This document shows positions 25,909 through 36,339 of a DNA stretch of 64,000 nt, in pieces; the first letter of the stretch is position 1; each line of letters begins with the position of its first letter. A model generated the notes under the pieces. It worked only from the letters and a program-made list of their open reading frames with translations, was not told where the DNA came from and ran no database searches. Location: NCBI RefSeq assembly GCF_002174125.1, contig NZ_NEXX01000001.1, positions 496,001 through 560,000 on the forward strand, read 5' to 3'. The translations under genes were made by a program, and so were the position numbers. Source of the stretch: Acinetobacter populi. Its GTDB lineage: Bacteria > Pseudomonadota > Gammaproteobacteria > Pseudomonadales > Moraxellaceae.

Positions 25909-26526
25909 TTAAGCAGGAATATTGCGTTGTGAGACTGAACGAATCGCTTCTTTTAAAGCATCATAGCCATGAATTGCCGGGAATTGTGGAAACTCGGCAA
26001 TGACATTGTCTGGTGCATCAAATAAGAAGCCGTGATCAGCTTCACCTAGCATGGTTGTGTCATTATACGAATCGCCTGCGGCAATCACACGAAAATTCAA
26101 ACCATGTAATGCCTTAACCGCCTGACGTTTTTGATCAGGCTGACGTAGTTTGTACGCTGTCACATTACCTTGTGCATCAGTTTCCAGCTTATGACAAAAA
26201 ATCGTTGGCCAGCCTAGCTGTTGCATTAATGGATGAGCAAACTCATAAAAGGTATCTGATAAAATAATGAGTTGAAAATGTGTACGTACCCATTCTACAA
26301 ATTCTTTTGCCCCTGGTAATGGCCCCATTTCAGCAATCACAGCCTGAATATCAGGCAGCCCCAGATTATGTTGTTTTAAAATATTTAAGCGTTGTGTCAT
26401 CAGCACATCGTAGTCTGGAATATCACGCGTGGTGGCTTCCAGTTCTTTAATCCCAGTTTTTTTGGCAAAATTAATCCAGATTTCCGGGACCAATACACCT
26501 TCTAAATCTAAACAAACAATTTCCAT
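25909..26526 (-). CDS. thrH: Phosphoserine phosphatase / homoserine phosphotransferase ThrH
   Basis: A 205-residue HAD-family enzyme. The nucleophile motif is CLDLEGVLVPE (DxEGV, first Asp nucleophile), motif II is at LIILSDTFYEF, and motif III/IV is at AAGDSYNDTTML. The DLEGVLVPEIW form is typical of ThrH rather than SerB. In Pseudomonas, ThrH has phosphoserine phosphatase activity and transfers phosphate to homoserine. It appears monocistronic. Confidence 0.92.
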   Translation of the reverse strand: MEIVCLDLEGVLVPEIWINFAKKTGIKELEATTRDIPDYDVLMTQRLNILKQHNLGLPDIQAVIAEMGPLPGAKEFVEWVRTHFQLIILSDTFYEFAHPLMQQLGWPTIFCHKLETDAQGNVTAYKLRQPDQKRQAVKALHGLNFRVIAAGDSYNDTTMLGEADHGFLFDAPDNVIAEFPQFPAIHGYDALKEAIRSVSQRNIPA

Positions 26527-26660
26527 GTGACGTTCTCAAAGTTGGCTGATGTTTGCTCGGCATATTATCATAAAGCCTATAATTTATTAACTTAGCACAT
26601 TAAATTTAATATGATTTTATTTTGAACTGAAAGGCAAATCAGCTGTCGTTAAAAAAGAAA

Positions 26661-26680
26661 TCCGCCCTTAATAGAGCGGA
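26661..26680 (-). terminator. Probable fabI terminator
   Basis: Read on the minus strand, TCCGC and GCGGA pair around a ten-base loop (extendable by CT/AG), followed by the T-rich ATTTCTTTTTT. It lies about 25 bases after the fabI stop. Confidence 0.5.
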
Positions 26681-26704
26681 ATATCCATCATCGGATCAAG
26701 TGTT

Positions 26705-27508
26705 TTACTCTTCATTCAATAAGGCAGCACTCATTCCTACTGTACTAAATCCACCATCTACATAGAGAATTTCTCCAGTAATCCCTGATGCCCATGGTGA
26801 ACACAAGAATAAGGCAGCATTTCCTACTTCTTCGATGGTGACATTACGATGTAATGGTGCAGTTTTTTCATTGACATCCAGCATTTTACGGAAAGATTTA
26901 ATACCACTTGCCGCCAATGTACGAATTGGACCTGCGGAAATTGCATTAACACGAATACCTTCCGCGCCAAGACTTGAGGCCAGATAACGTACGCCAGCTT
27001 CGAGAGATGCTTTTGCCAGTCCCATAACATTATAGTTTGGCATCACGCGCTCTGAACCCTGATAAGTCAGTGTCAACAAACAACCTTGGCGGGCTGTTAA
27101 CAATGGACGGGCTGCACGCGCCATAGCAATGAAACTGTATGAACTGATGTCGTGCGCGATTTTAAATCCTTCACGACTGGTCACTTCAGTAAAGTCGCCA
27201 TCCAATGTTTCGGCAGGTGCAAAACCAATAGAATGAATCACACCGTCCAAACCATCCCAATGTTGTGCCAGATCAGCAAATGCCTGTTCGATTTGTGCAT
27301 CATCAGCGACATCACAGGCAAATACGAGATTTGAACCCAATTGTGCGGCAAAGTCATCCACCCTCTTTTTTAATTTTTCATTTGGGTAGGTGAATGCAAG
27401 TTCTGCACCTTCCCGATGAAGTGCTTGAGCAATACCATAAGCAATCGATAATTTACTGGCAATCCCAGCAACTAAAAAGCGTTTTCCTGCTAATAACCCT
27501 TGACTCAT
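26705..27508 (-). CDS. fabI: Enoyl-[acyl-carrier-protein] reductase (NADH), FabI
   Basis: A 267-residue short-chain dehydrogenase catalysing the last step of the fatty-acid elongation cycle. The cofactor region is [20 protein letters not shown]. The catalytic set is Tyr149 (TLTYQG), Tyr159 and Lys166 in [14 protein letters not shown], equivalent to E. coli Tyr146/Tyr156/Lys163. The C-terminus has [17 protein letters not shown]. Full length and monocistronic, with terminator-like hairpins on both sides. FabI is the target of triclosan-type inhibitors; no resistance substitution is evident to me. Confidence 0.96.
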   Translation of the reverse strand: MSQGLLAGKRFLVAGIASKLSIAYGIAQALHREGAELAFTYPNEKLKKRVDDFAAQLGSNLVFACDVADDAQIEQAFADLAQHWDGLDGVIHSIGFAPAETLDGDFTEVTSREGFKIAHDISSYSFIAMARAARPLLTARQGCLLTLTYQGSERVMPNYNVMGLAKASLEAGVRYLASSLGAEGIRVNAISAGPIRTLAASGIKSFRKMLDVNEKTAPLHRNVTIEEVGNAALFLCSPWASGITGEILYVDGGFSTVGMSAALLNEE

Positions 27509-27602
27509 ATGAACAATCTCAAACCATCTAAAAACTTATCCATCATGCCGAATATTCACTAGCAAAGTAAAGGTTGAAATCTTCCAAAATTTTGGAAACA
27601 AA

Positions 27603-27635
27603 AAAAATAGCCTTGCGGTTGGCAAGGCTATTTTT
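27603..27635. terminator. Strong terminator upstream of fabI / downstream of the Bax1-I gene
   Basis: AAAAATAGCCTTGC (27603-27616) and GCAAGGCTATTTTT (27622-27635) form a 14-bp stem around GGTTG. On the minus strand it ends the Bax-inhibitor-1 family gene before fabI. Confidence 0.85.
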
Positions 27636-27670
27636 CATTTATACGCTAATGCATAAAATAAGTCTCAAGC

Positions 27671-28402
27671 TTAATCGTTATTGAGTAGCCCGATCAAACG
27701 CAGGAAGGAAATATACATCCAGACCAGTGTTGCTAATAAAGCGATCGCACAAACCCATTCAAAACTTTTAGGTGCACCATTAGCAGCGCCATTCTCAATC
27801 AGATCAAAGTCCAGAATCAAGTTAAGTGAAGCAATGATTGCAACAAATACAGCAAAACCAATGCCTAACCAAGAACTTTCAAACAATCCTGGAATTGAAC
27901 TACCAAATGCCAGCGTCATAATCCACTGCACTACAAATACCGCCAGAATGGCAATACTGGCAGAAATCACCACAGCCTTAAATTTCGCTGTAGCTTTAAT
28001 AATGCCAAAGCGATATAAGGCAAACATGGTTAATGCACTGGCAAATGTTGCCAATAATGCCTGTGATGCAATTCCCGGATAACGCATTTCAAAAAACAGG
28101 GAAATACCACCCAGAAATACACCTTCTAGTAATGCATAAGGCACAGCCAGACTTGGTGCAAGATTGGTTTTAAAGGTTGCAATCATTGCCACGACAAAAG
28201 AACCAATTGCACCGACTAATAAACCAGCGTTTGCGATGCCATAAGCGCCAGTCATGGCACAATAAATATAAAATGCAACACCGACCAGTGCCGCAATAAT
28301 GGTAAGCATGACAGATTTTTGCACAGCCCCTTCAACACTCATAGGGTGGCTATAATCTGCCCTGACTTCCACACGAGAAAGAATAGGGTTATTACTTTGC
28401 AT
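27671..28402 (-). CDS. Bax inhibitor-1/YccA-family membrane protein
   Basis: A 243-residue integral membrane protein with seven hydrophobic segments beginning near residue 30 (VMLTIIAALVGVAFYIYCAMTG). It contains the acidic/Asn pattern SLNLILDFDLIENGAANGAPKSFEWVCA, which is typical of the bacterial YccA-like group of the TMBIM superfamily. Such proteins may conduct Ca2+/H+ or modulate membrane proteases; the role in this organism is unknown. It appears monocistronic. Confidence 0.85.
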   Translation of the reverse strand: MQSNNPILSRVEVRADYSHPMSVEGAVQKSVMLTIIAALVGVAFYIYCAMTGAYGIANAGLLVGAIGSFVVAMIATFKTNLAPSLAVPYALLEGVFLGGISLFFEMRYPGIASQALLATFASALTMFALYRFGIIKATAKFKAVVISASIAILAVFVVQWIMTLAFGSSIPGLFESSWLGIGFAVFVAIIASLNLILDFDLIENGAANGAPKSFEWVCAIALLATLVWMYISFLRLIGLLNND

Positions 28403-28627
28403 AAAACTGATGTCCCATTAAACTGATTGTAAATTATAAAATTCAAAACACAACGAAGATACAGCGATGCTGTACCACACTTTATTTAATTGGACCAATG
28501 TAGCATAAAACAATGTAAAATTTGTATATTTATTTTATCTCGTAATGCGTTTAAAGATGCCCACTTAAAGTAAGCATCAGTTTAATCGACTTCAAACTAT
28601 ATAGACCCAATATTTTGAATCATAAGA

Positions 28628-29185
28628 TTATTTTTGTTCGACACGAAAAAAGTATTCACGGTAATATTTTAGCTCACGAATAGAATCACGAATATCATCT
28701 AAAGCCAGATGGGATGCATCTTTCTTTAAACCACTCATGATTTCAGGACGCCAGCGCTTTGCCAACTCTTTTACCGAAGACACATCCAGATTGCGATAGT
28801 GAAAATATTGTTCCAGTTCCGGCATCAATCGATGCATAAAACGGCGATCCTGACAAATTGAGTTACCGCACATTGGAGAAATCTTTGCATTGACCCATTT
28901 TTTTAGAAAATCAATGGTTTGTTGTTCGGCATCACGCGCCGTTAACTGACTACGTCGTACACGTTCAATCAAACCCGATTGCCCATGCTGACGTGTATTC
29001 CATTCATCCATAGCATTCAAGATTTGATCTGATTGATGAATCGCCAATACTGGCCCTTCAGCGAGAATATTCAGCTCATCATCAGTAATAATTGTTGCAA
29101 TTTCAATAATCTGATCTTTATCTGTATCTAAACCTGTCATTTCAAGATCAATCCAGATTAAACGTGTGTCGGCAGTGCTGCTCAT
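28628..29185 (-). CDS. orn: Oligoribonuclease
   Basis: A 185-residue DEDDh 3'-5' exoribonuclease that degrades 2-5-mers, including pGpG from c-di-GMP turnover. The motifs are [11 protein letters not shown] (Asp12, Glu14), the middle Asp in the [16 protein letters not shown] block, and [22 protein letters not shown] with the general-base His. This length is standard. It diverges from rsgA, as in many gammaproteobacteria. Its pGpG activity links it functionally to the two c-di-GMP enzymes in this window. Confidence 0.96.
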   Translation of the reverse strand: MSSTADTRLIWIDLEMTGLDTDKDQIIEIATIITDDELNILAEGPVLAIHQSDQILNAMDEWNTRQHGQSGLIERVRRSQLTARDAEQQTIDFLKKWVNAKISPMCGNSICQDRRFMHRLMPELEQYFHYRNLDVSSVKELAKRWRPEIMSGLKKDASHLALDDIRDSIRELKYYREYFFRVEQK

Positions 29186-29315
29186 GAAAATTCTTACTTA
29201 TCCTGTTTGTTTCACTATACATATTAGCAAAATTTTTTGTTGCACACTGTAAATATACCTGGTCTTCATGCTATTTTTGCCTATTCCAGTTTTTTTATGA
29301 TGATATCGAGGATGA

Positions 29316-30389
29316 ATGGCTTTAATTCGTAAGCGACGTTTAACCGAACAGCAACAACGCCGTATTGAAAAGCAGCAAAAAAATCGTCAACAAGAATTCG
29401 ATCATGATTTAGATATCGAAGGTCTGATTGTGCAACATTATGGACGTCAGTTGGAAGTACAAGTCTGCTCATTGCCAAAATCCCCACCTGCCGCACCTCA
29501 AATTGTTGAAGGTGAACCCGAAGCCTTCTGGCGTCCCATTCAACTTGGTGATATCTGGCGTTGTCATACCCGCACCAATCTGGATGCATTAATTACTGGT
29601 GATCGTGTAACTTGGCAAGCCGACCCTAATACCGGTCTGGGTGTGATCACCGCTCTACATCCGCGTACATCTTTATTAAGCCGCCCTGATCGGTATCATA
29701 AATTAAAACCTGTTGCAGCGAATGTCAGTTTAATTGTGATTGTCTTTGCACCCTCACCCGAACCTTCGGCAGGCTTACTTGATCGCTATCTGGTCGCTTG
29801 TGAGAATGCTGGTATTCAACCATTATTGGTGCTCAATAAGGCAGATTTATTAAGCGCAGATTCCCAAGCCAAAACATTGCTGGAACAATATCAGCAACTG
29901 GGCTATGACACCTGTATCACACAAGCTAATGCAGCCGAAGACAGCCCATATCACCCACGATATTTATCGCAAAAGATTCAAAATCAAACTGTGGTATTTG
30001 TCGGGCAATCCGGTGTAGGTAAAAGCTCTTTAATCAATACCATGATTCCAGAAGCTGCACAAAAGACCAATATTATTTCTGAAAACTCAGCACTCGGGCA
30101 ACACACCACAACTTCGACTCGTTTAATTCAGTTTGGCAAACAGGGTGCATTGATTGACTCTCCGGGGATTCGTGAATTTGGTTTATGGCATTTGAGCGAA
30201 AAGAATATTTATGCAGGTTTTCCGGAGTTTGAGCCATTTTACGGGCAATGCCAATTCCGTAACTGTACCCATCAACATGAAAAAAAATGTGCTTTACGCG
30301 ATGCCGCAGCTCAGGGGCTGGTACTGCAACGACGACTGGATAGTATGAATCGTCTGTTGAATGAACTTGAGGATGCAGAAAAATCTTAA
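29316..30389 (+). CDS. rsgA: Ribosome small-subunit-dependent GTPase A
   Basis: A 357-residue circularly permuted GTPase that assists late 30S maturation. An N-terminal basic helix (MALIRKRRLTEQQQRRIEKQ) is followed by an OB-fold. The GTPase motifs run in permuted order: G4 LVLNKADLL, G1 FVGQSGVGKSSLI, G3 DSPGIREFG. The C-terminal zinc site is CQFRNCTHQHEKKCAL. GAGG lies just before the ATG. Divergent from orn. Confidence 0.95.
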   Translation: MALIRKRRLTEQQQRRIEKQQKNRQQEFDHDLDIEGLIVQHYGRQLEVQVCSLPKSPPAAPQIVEGEPEAFWRPIQLGDIWRCHTRTNLDALITGDRVTWQADPNTGLGVITALHPRTSLLSRPDRYHKLKPVAANVSLIVIVFAPSPEPSAGLLDRYLVACENAGIQPLLVLNKADLLSADSQAKTLLEQYQQLGYDTCITQANAAEDSPYHPRYLSQKIQNQTVVFVGQSGVGKSSLINTMIPEAAQKTNIISENSALGQHTTTSTRLIQFGKQGALIDSPGIREFGLWHLSEKNIYAGFPEFEPFYGQCQFRNCTHQHEKKCALRDAAAQGLVLQRRLDSMNRLLNELEDAEKS

Positions 30390-30478
30390 ATTGCGATTAA
30401 ATGCGCTTGAAGTTCGATTTTATAGCACCATATATGCGTTATACTGTGCTCGATTTAGATATTAACATAAGGTGAATT

Positions 30479-30886
30479 GTGGAACGTTGGTTCGAATTTA
30501 TGGGTAATCACCCAATTTTGTTTGGCATCCTGGGTGTTTTGATTATCCTATTCTTCGTGTTTGAAAGCCGTCGTAGTGGTCGTAAAATTTCACCACAATC
30601 TTTAGGTATCTTAACGAAAGCACAAAATGCCATGCTAATCGATTTACGTGACAGTAAAGACTTTAAACAAGGACATATTAGCGGTAGTCGTAATATCCCT
30701 TATAGTCAACTTGAAAAACACGTAGAAGAATTAAAAGCCACTGATCGCCCTTTGATCTTTATTTGTAATATGGGTCAGGTTGCAGGTACTGCATTACAAA
30801 AAGTTGGGCATCAGGATAGTTACCGCTTAGATGGTGGAATTATCAACTGGAAAGGTCAGGGTTTACCTTTAGTCAAATCTAAATAA
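30479..30886 (+). CDS. Membrane-anchored rhodanese-like protein (YibN-like)
   Basis: A 135-residue protein. An N-terminal membrane anchor spans about residues 13-29 (ILFGILGVLIILFFVFE), followed by a single rhodanese domain (about 42-133) with active-site Cys96 in FICNMGQVAG. Rhodaneses transfer sulfane sulfur; the substrate of YibN is not established. The start is GTG at 30479 with AAGGTGA upstream. It leads the conserved yibN-grxC-secB cluster, 16 bases before grxC. A TATACT at 30440-30445 may be the -10. Confidence 0.87.
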   Translation: MERWFEFMGNHPILFGILGVLIILFFVFESRRSGRKISPQSLGILTKAQNAMLIDLRDSKDFKQGHISGSRNIPYSQLEKHVEELKATDRPLIFICNMGQVAGTALQKVGHQDSYRLDGGIINWKGQGLPLVKSK

Positions 30887-30902
30887 ATTGGAGCGTACAA
30901 TC

Positions 30903-31163
30903 ATGACAGCAAATGTTGTTGTTTATTCTACAACCGTATGCCCTTATTGTATTCGTGCCAAACAATTGCTCGAACGTAAAGGGATTGCATACCAAGAAAT
31001 TAATTTATCGACCGAACCAGCAGAAGTACGTAGCGAATTGATGCAACGCACCAATCATCGTACCGTACCACAGATTTTTATTAATGATCAATTTATTGGC
31101 GGCTTTGACCAGCTTTATGCCTTAGAGCGTCAGGGTCAGCTTGATCAGCTTTTAAACAGCTAA
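30903..31163 (+). CDS. grxC: Glutaredoxin 3
   Basis: An 86-residue dithiol glutaredoxin with active site CPYC at residues 13-16 (YSTTVCPYCIRAK), the cis-Pro motif HRTVPQIFIN and the GSH-binding FIGGFDQLYALE. It reduces protein disulfides using glutathione. The ATG at 30903 follows TTGGAGCG; an in-frame TTG at 30888 is rejected. It is between the rhodanese gene and secB. Confidence 0.95.
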   Translation: MTANVVVYSTTVCPYCIRAKQLLERKGIAYQEINLSTEPAEVRSELMQRTNHRTVPQIFINDQFIGGFDQLYALERQGQLDQLLNS

Positions 31164-31196
31164 GCACTTACTTTCCATTTAATCAAGGATTTAACA

Positions 31197-31658
31197 ATGA
31201 GCGAAGAACAACAAGCAGCACAATCACAACTTGCGCTTGAACGTATTTATGTAAAAGATGCTTCTTTTGAAGTACCTGGGGCAAAAGTATTTACTAAGGA
31301 ATGGCAACCTGAATTGGGGATTAATCTGTCTTCTGCTGCCGAACAACTTGATCCAACACATTATGAAGTGGCATTAAAAGTTGTGGTCACTGCAACCAAT
31401 GGCGATGAGACTGCATTTATTGTTGATGTAACACAAGCCGGAATTTTCTTAATTGAAAATGTTGAGCAAGAACGTCTACCTTATATTTTAGGTGCATATT
31501 GCCCAAATATTCTGTTCCCTTTCCTACGTGAAGCAGTGAATGATTTGGTCAGCAAAGGTAGCTTCCCACAATTATTGCTTAGCCCAATTAACTTTGATGC
31601 TGAGTTTGAAGCGAATATCCAACGCTTACAACAAGCAGATGCGGAAGGTCAGGCTTAA
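31197..31658 (+). CDS. secB: Protein-export chaperone SecB
   Basis: A 153-residue cytosolic tetrameric chaperone that keeps preproteins unfolded and delivers them to SecA. Conserved blocks are [19 protein letters not shown], the acidic [16 protein letters not shown], and [37 protein letters not shown]. Full length. It is the last gene of the yibN-grxC-secB cluster, followed by two terminators. Confidence 0.96.
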   Translation: MSEEQQAAQSQLALERIYVKDASFEVPGAKVFTKEWQPELGINLSSAAEQLDPTHYEVALKVVVTATNGDETAFIVDVTQAGIFLIENVEQERLPYILGAYCPNILFPFLREAVNDLVSKGSFPQLLLSPINFDAEFEANIQRLQQADAEGQA

Positions 31659-31731
31659 TCAAACAAACCTAACCAGATAAACATCTTTCTTCAATTTAAA
31701 GTCTGATGTTTTAACGCTAATATTGGTGTAG

Positions 31732-31767
31732 AAAAAATGGAAATGACAATGATCATTTCCATTTTTT
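31732..31767 (+). terminator. secB terminator
   Basis: AAAAAATGGAAATGA (31732-31746) and TCATTTCCATTTTTT (31753-31767) form a 15-bp stem with loop CAATGA, ending in a T run. Confidence 0.85.
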
Positions 31768-31811
31768 TATGCTTTAAATTCAGTATCTAAAACATCAATC
31801 TAGCAAGCATT

Positions 31812-31852
31812 AAAAAACACCTTATCAGAATCAAACCGATAAGGTGTTTTTT
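31812..31852. terminator. Bidirectional terminator between secB and typA
   Basis: AAAAAACACCTTATC (31812-31826) pairs with GATAAGGTGTTTTTT (31838-31852) across an 11-base loop. It is probably the typA terminator on the minus strand and a back-up for secB. Confidence 0.85.
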
Positions 31853-31883
31853 TGTTTAATACGTCTATTCAGACCTATTGAAA

Positions 31884-33719
31884 TTAATTACGACCCGCAC
31901 GTTTACGTTCATTTTCAGTCAGGTAACGTTTACGGATACGAATTGATTTTGGTGTTACTTCAACCAGCTCATCATCTTCGATAAACTCAAGTGCCTGTTC
32001 AAGCGTATATTCAATTGCAGGGACCAAAGTCAAGGCATCATCTGTACCGGATGCACGCACGTTGGTCAATTGTTTAGCTTTGGTTGGGTTGACAACCATG
32101 TCGTCTGAACGAGAGTTAATCCCTACAATCATACCTTCATACACTTCCAGCTGTGGTTTGGCAAACAAACGACCACGATCCTGTAAGCTAAATAATGCAT
32201 AACCCAAGCAAGTTCCTGCTACCATGGAAATTAATACACCATTTTGGCGTTTCGCAACGGTACCTTGTTTTACCGGACCATAATGTGAAAAGCTTGATGT
32301 CATGATCCCTGTACCGGAAGTCATGGTTAAGAATTCAGAACGGAAACCGATCAGACCACGTGAAGGTACAGTTGCCTCAATACGGATACGACCTTTACCA
32401 TCGACTTCCATATTGGTCATTTCGCCTTTACGGTGACCCATTTGTTCCATTACAGCACCTTGATGTTGTTCTTCCACATCAAAAGTCACGTTTTCATATG
32501 GCTCTTGTTTTTCACCATCAATTTCCTTGATGATTACTTGTGGACGTGATACGCCCATTTCAAAGCCTTCACGACGCATATTTTCGATCAATACGGAAAG
32601 GTGAAGTTCACCACGACCAGACACCTTGAAACGGTCAGGGCTATCGGTATCTTCAACACGAAGTGCCACGTTGTGAATCAACTCACGATCCAAACGTTCA
32701 CGAATATTACGTGAAGTCACAAATTTACCTTCTTTACCAGCAAACGGTGAGTTATTCACTTGGAATGTCATCGATACAGTTGGTTCATCAACAGACAATG
32801 GTGGCAATGCTTCAACATTTTTCGGATCACAGATAGTATCGGAAATATTTAATGCATCAATACCTGTGATACAAACGATGTCCCCTGCTGATGCTTCTTC
32901 CACATCCACACGTTCCAGTCCATGGTAACCCATGATTTTCAGGATACGGCCATTACGGGTTTTACCTTCTTTGTCGATCACTGTAACTGGTGTATTTAAT
33001 TTCACCGAACCACGCTGAATACGACCAACACCAATAACACCAACAAAACTATTATAGTCCAGTGATGAAATTTGCATCTGGAATGGACCATCAGCATCAA
33101 CTGCTGGTGGTTCAACGATATCCACAATTGTTTCAAACAATGGTGTCATATCTGCGGCAAGTTCTTCAGGCGCAGGGCCAGCAACACCACGTAAGCCTGA
33201 AGCATATACGATTGGGAAGTCTAACTGTTCATCAGTTGCACCAAGGTTATCAAACAGGTCAAACACCTGATCGATCACCCAGTCTGGACGCGCACTTGGT
33301 TTGTCAACCTTGTTGATAATTACGATTGGTTTTAAACCACGCGCAAAAGCTTTTTGTGTCACAAAACGAGTTTGTGGCATTGGGCCTTCTTGTGCATCAA
33401 CCAACAGTAATACACAGTCAACCATAGACAGTACACGTTCTACTTCACCACCAAAGTCGGCGTGTCCCGGGGTGTCAACGATGTTGATACGGTAAGTGGT
33501 ATCAGTACGTTTATCCAACCAAGTAATAGATGTATTCTTTGCAAGAATGGTAATCCCACGCTCACTTTCAAGCGCATTCGAATCCATGACACGCTCAATC
33601 TCGCCCGCTCGGTCACCAAGTGCACCAGACTGTTGTAAAAGTTTATCGACTAATGTGGTTTTACCGTGGTCAACGTGCGCAATAATTGCGATGTTACGAA
33701 GATTTTTAATATCTGACAT
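31884..33719 (-). CDS. typA: Ribosome-associated GTPase TypA/BipA
   Basis: A 611-residue translational GTPase of the EF-G/LepA class, involved in 50S assembly and stress adaptation at low temperature. G1 is [12 protein letters not shown] (about residues 12-23), the switch region is [15 protein letters not shown]3 is [12 protein letters not shown] and G4 is [15 protein letters not shown]. The BipA-specific C-terminal domain ends with [17 protein letters not shown]. Full length and monocistronic. Confidence 0.96.
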   Translation of the reverse strand: MSDIKNLRNIAIIAHVDHGKTTLVDKLLQQSGALGDRAGEIERVMDSNALESERGITILAKNTSITWLDKRTDTTYRINIVDTPGHADFGGEVERVLSMVDCVLLLVDAQEGPMPQTRFVTQKAFARGLKPIVIINKVDKPSARPDWVIDQVFDLFDNLGATDEQLDFPIVYASGLRGVAGPAPEELAADMTPLFETIVDIVEPPAVDADGPFQMQISSLDYNSFVGVIGVGRIQRGSVKLNTPVTVIDKEGKTRNGRILKIMGYHGLERVDVEEASAGDIVCITGIDALNISDTICDPKNVEALPPLSVDEPTVSMTFQVNNSPFAGKEGKFVTSRNIRERLDRELIHNVALRVEDTDSPDRFKVSGRGELHLSVLIENMRREGFEMGVSRPQVIIKEIDGEKQEPYENVTFDVEEQHQGAVMEQMGHRKGEMTNMEVDGKGRIRIEATVPSRGLIGFRSEFLTMTSGTGIMTSSFSHYGPVKQGTVAKRQNGVLISMVAGTCLGYALFSLQDRGRLFAKPQLEVYEGMIVGINSRSDDMVVNPTKAKQLTNVRASGTDDALTLVPAIEYTLEQALEFIEDDELVEVTPKSIRIRKRYLTENERKRAGRN

Positions 33720-33897
33720 GGACTTTGAATGCTACCAAAAAATTTGAGGACAAATTATACAGCAAAAAGCATAGTCTTGAGTAGTGACAGTTTCACGACA
33801 TTTTGACCAGTTTTCATAATTTTTATGTTTTTTTCTTTCTCATTGACGGGCTCTCCTTTAGAATACGCTGTTTTCGCTACCACAATGTATTTTTTAC

Positions 33898-35262
33898 ATG
33901 ACTGAATTATCTCAAGATTCCTCTAAACACGATCTAATTTACGGCATTGATGCACGCCCTAGACCACTCGCAGCTTTTTTTGCAGCATTACAACATTTAC
34001 TTGCGATTTTAGTGCCGATTGTGACGCCGGGTTTGCTCATTTGTGGTGCTTTGGGTGTCCCCGCACATGAAACCACCATGATTTTATCGATGTCGCTAAT
34101 GATTTCCGGAATTGCAACTTTTTTACAATGCAAACGCGTCGGACCATTCGGTGCGGGATTACTGATTGTACAAGGCACCAGTTTTAATTTTATTGGTCCG
34201 ATCATGGCGATTGGTTCAGTGATGATTGCCAATGGCACGCCTTATCAACAGGTCATGGCTGCAATTTTTGGTGTGGTGATCTGCGGCGCATTTATTGAAA
34301 TGGGTGTGTCACGTATTCTGCCCTGGATCAAGATGCTGATTACTCCACTGGTCACCGGTATTGTGGTGTTACTCATCGGATTAACCCTGATCAAAGAGGG
34401 ACTGATCAGTATGGGCGGGGGTTACGCTGCGTTGGGCGATGGCAGTTTTGCCAATAGTGATAATATCATCATGTCATGTAGTGTACTGGCAATTATTATT
34501 CTATTGAATCGTATTTCAATCATCTGGATTAAAAGCTCGGCTATTTTAATTGCCTTGGTAATCGGGTATATTCTCGCAGCCTTTATGGGGCATCTGGATT
34601 TTACTGCCCTTGGTCAGGCACCCACTTTTCAGTTACCAACACCTTTGCATTTTGGCTTGAGTTTCTCCTGGTCATTGTTTATTCCACTCGCCTTTATTTA
34701 TCTTGTGACCTCACTGGAAGCGATTGGAGATATTACTGCCACCAGCAAGATTTCCAAAGAACCCGTGAGCGGACCAATTTGGATGCAACGGATCAAAGGC
34801 GGTGTACTGGTCAACGGTGCAAATTCTTTTCTGGCCGGCATATTCAATACCTTTCCAAGTTCGGTTTTTGCCCAGAATAATGGTGTCATTCAACTGACTG
34901 GTGTTGCCAGCCGTTATGTGGGGCTATGGATTGCCGCAATGCTGATTATTTTGGGTTTATTCCCTAAAATCGCAGCCGTGGTTCAGGCAGTACCACAGGC
35001 GGTTTTGGGCGGTGCTGTGATGGTCATGTTTGGTGCAGTTGCTGCTTCCGGGATTAATATTCTGGCCGGGATTAAACTGGATCGACGTGCCTTGTTAATT
35101 ATTGCCGTATCATTAGGTTTAGGGCTTGGTATTGCACAGGTGCCGGACTTTTTGAAACATATGCCCGAGATTATCCGTAATATTTTTAGTTCGGGTGTGG
35201 CAACCGGCGGCATCGCTGCATTGATTCTGAATTTCGTTTTACCAGATACAAAATCTGAATAA
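33898..35262 (+). CDS. NCS2-family purine/xanthine permease
   Basis: A 454-residue nucleobase:cation symporter-2 protein with about 14 membrane segments. The TM1 motif PLAAFFAALQHLLAILVPIVTPGLL contains the conserved QH. Signature segments are GPFGAGLLIVQGTSFNFIGP, TSLEAIGDITATSKI and FNTFPSSVFAQNNGVIQLTGVASRY. The family moves xanthine, uric acid or uracil with H+ or Na+; the FxxQNNGVIxLTG form favours a xanthine/urate carrier. No clear ribosome site precedes the ATG at 33898. It appears monocistronic. Confidence 0.88.
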   Translation: MTELSQDSSKHDLIYGIDARPRPLAAFFAALQHLLAILVPIVTPGLLICGALGVPAHETTMILSMSLMISGIATFLQCKRVGPFGAGLLIVQGTSFNFIGPIMAIGSVMIANGTPYQQVMAAIFGVVICGAFIEMGVSRILPWIKMLITPLVTGIVVLLIGLTLIKEGLISMGGGYAALGDGSFANSDNIIMSCSVLAIIILLNRISIIWIKSSAILIALVIGYILAAFMGHLDFTALGQAPTFQLPTPLHFGLSFSWSLFIPLAFIYLVTSLEAIGDITATSKISKEPVSGPIWMQRIKGGVLVNGANSFLAGIFNTFPSSVFAQNNGVIQLTGVASRYVGLWIAAMLIILGLFPKIAAVVQAVPQAVLGGAVMVMFGAVAASGINILAGIKLDRRALLIIAVSLGLGLGIAQVPDFLKHMPEIIRNIFSSGVATGGIAALILNFVLPDTKSE

Positions 35263-35313
35263 AGTATTTAATTAAGCATTTGTAATGAAGCTTTAAAACT
35301 GAGGTGTGTAACG

Positions 35314-36321
35314 ATGGATGCAAAAAGTGAAGTGCTTCTACGGCAACCTGAACTATTTTCAGGCAATATTTTATTGGTCAATCCACCTCAGGATCAACTT
35401 AGCCAATCACTAGATGCGACAATTTCGATCTGGAGCTGGAACTTTGCCGACCATCAATACTTTTTGCAATCCGGTTATCACAGTGTATTTGATATTGTCC
35501 CGCCACAGCAATCCTTTGATCAGGTGATTATTTTTATTCCCAAAGCCAAAGAATTACTCAACTATGTGCTTGAACATTGCGCTGCAATATTAGGACAGGA
35601 TAAACCGATTTTTCTGGTGGGTGAGAAAAAGGCCGGCATTGAAGGTGCAGCAAAACAATTACAGGCTTTTGCTAAGCCTGTTAAAATTGATAGTGCACGT
35701 CATTGTCAACTCTGGCAAATCAAAATCCAGCAGCAGCATCAAGTAAAACCGCTAGAGGCATGGCTTAAACATTATCAATATACATTTAACCAGACCCATC
35801 TGGATATTTGTGCTTTACCTGGTGTATTTAGTCAGGATCATCTGGATATTGGAACACAACAAATTCTGCCATTTTTAGCACAGGTCAAAGCAGGAAAAAT
35901 TCTGGATTTTGGCTGTGGCGCAGGAATCATCTCTGCCATATTGGCAAAATTAAATCCCAAAAATCATATGACTGCGGTAGATATTGATGCTTTTGCCTTA
36001 CATTCTACACAGCTCACCTTTGCCAGAAACAATCTCACAACCCAGCTGACCACCATTGCCATTACTGATATTCGGGATGTTGATGATCGTTTTAATGCGA
36101 TTGTCAGTAACCCACCCTTTCATCAAGGGATCAAAACCCATTATCAGGCCAGTGAAAACCTCTGCCAATTTTCAAAAAATCTATTAAAACCTGCCGGGGA
36201 ATTATGGATTGTGGCTAACCGTTTTCTAAATTATCAGCCGTTTATCGAAAACAGCTTTGGGCATTGTCAAATTAAATCTGATCAAAACGGTTTTAAAATT
36301 TTTTATGCCAATAAAAAGTAA
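35314..36321 (+). CDS. rsmC: 16S rRNA (guanine-1207-N2)-methyltransferase
   Basis: A 335-residue two-domain class I methyltransferase. The N-terminal half is the degenerate, non-catalytic domain. The C-terminal half has the SAM site ILDFGCGAGIISAILAK, the acidic loop AVDIDAFAL and the catalytic SNPPFHQG motif of N2-guanine methylases. By family it methylates G1207 of 16S rRNA on the 30S subunit. GAGG is found before the ATG. The lysP-like gene follows 18 bases later, so the two may be co-transcribed. Confidence 0.9.
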   Translation: MDAKSEVLLRQPELFSGNILLVNPPQDQLSQSLDATISIWSWNFADHQYFLQSGYHSVFDIVPPQQSFDQVIIFIPKAKELLNYVLEHCAAILGQDKPIFLVGEKKAGIEGAAKQLQAFAKPVKIDSARHCQLWQIKIQQQHQVKPLEAWLKHYQYTFNQTHLDICALPGVFSQDHLDIGTQQILPFLAQVKAGKILDFGCGAGIISAILAKLNPKNHMTAVDIDAFALHSTQLTFARNNLTTQLTTIAITDIRDVDDRFNAIVSNPPFHQGIKTHYQASENLCQFSKNLLKPAGELWIVANRFLNYQPFIENSFGHCQIKSDQNGFKIFYANKK

Positions 36322-36339
36322 TCTTCATCAGGACGATCT

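Noticed and set aside
36322..36339. Lysine riboswitch before lysP
   Set aside because: Only 18 bases separate rsmC from the permease gene, too few for a riboswitch.
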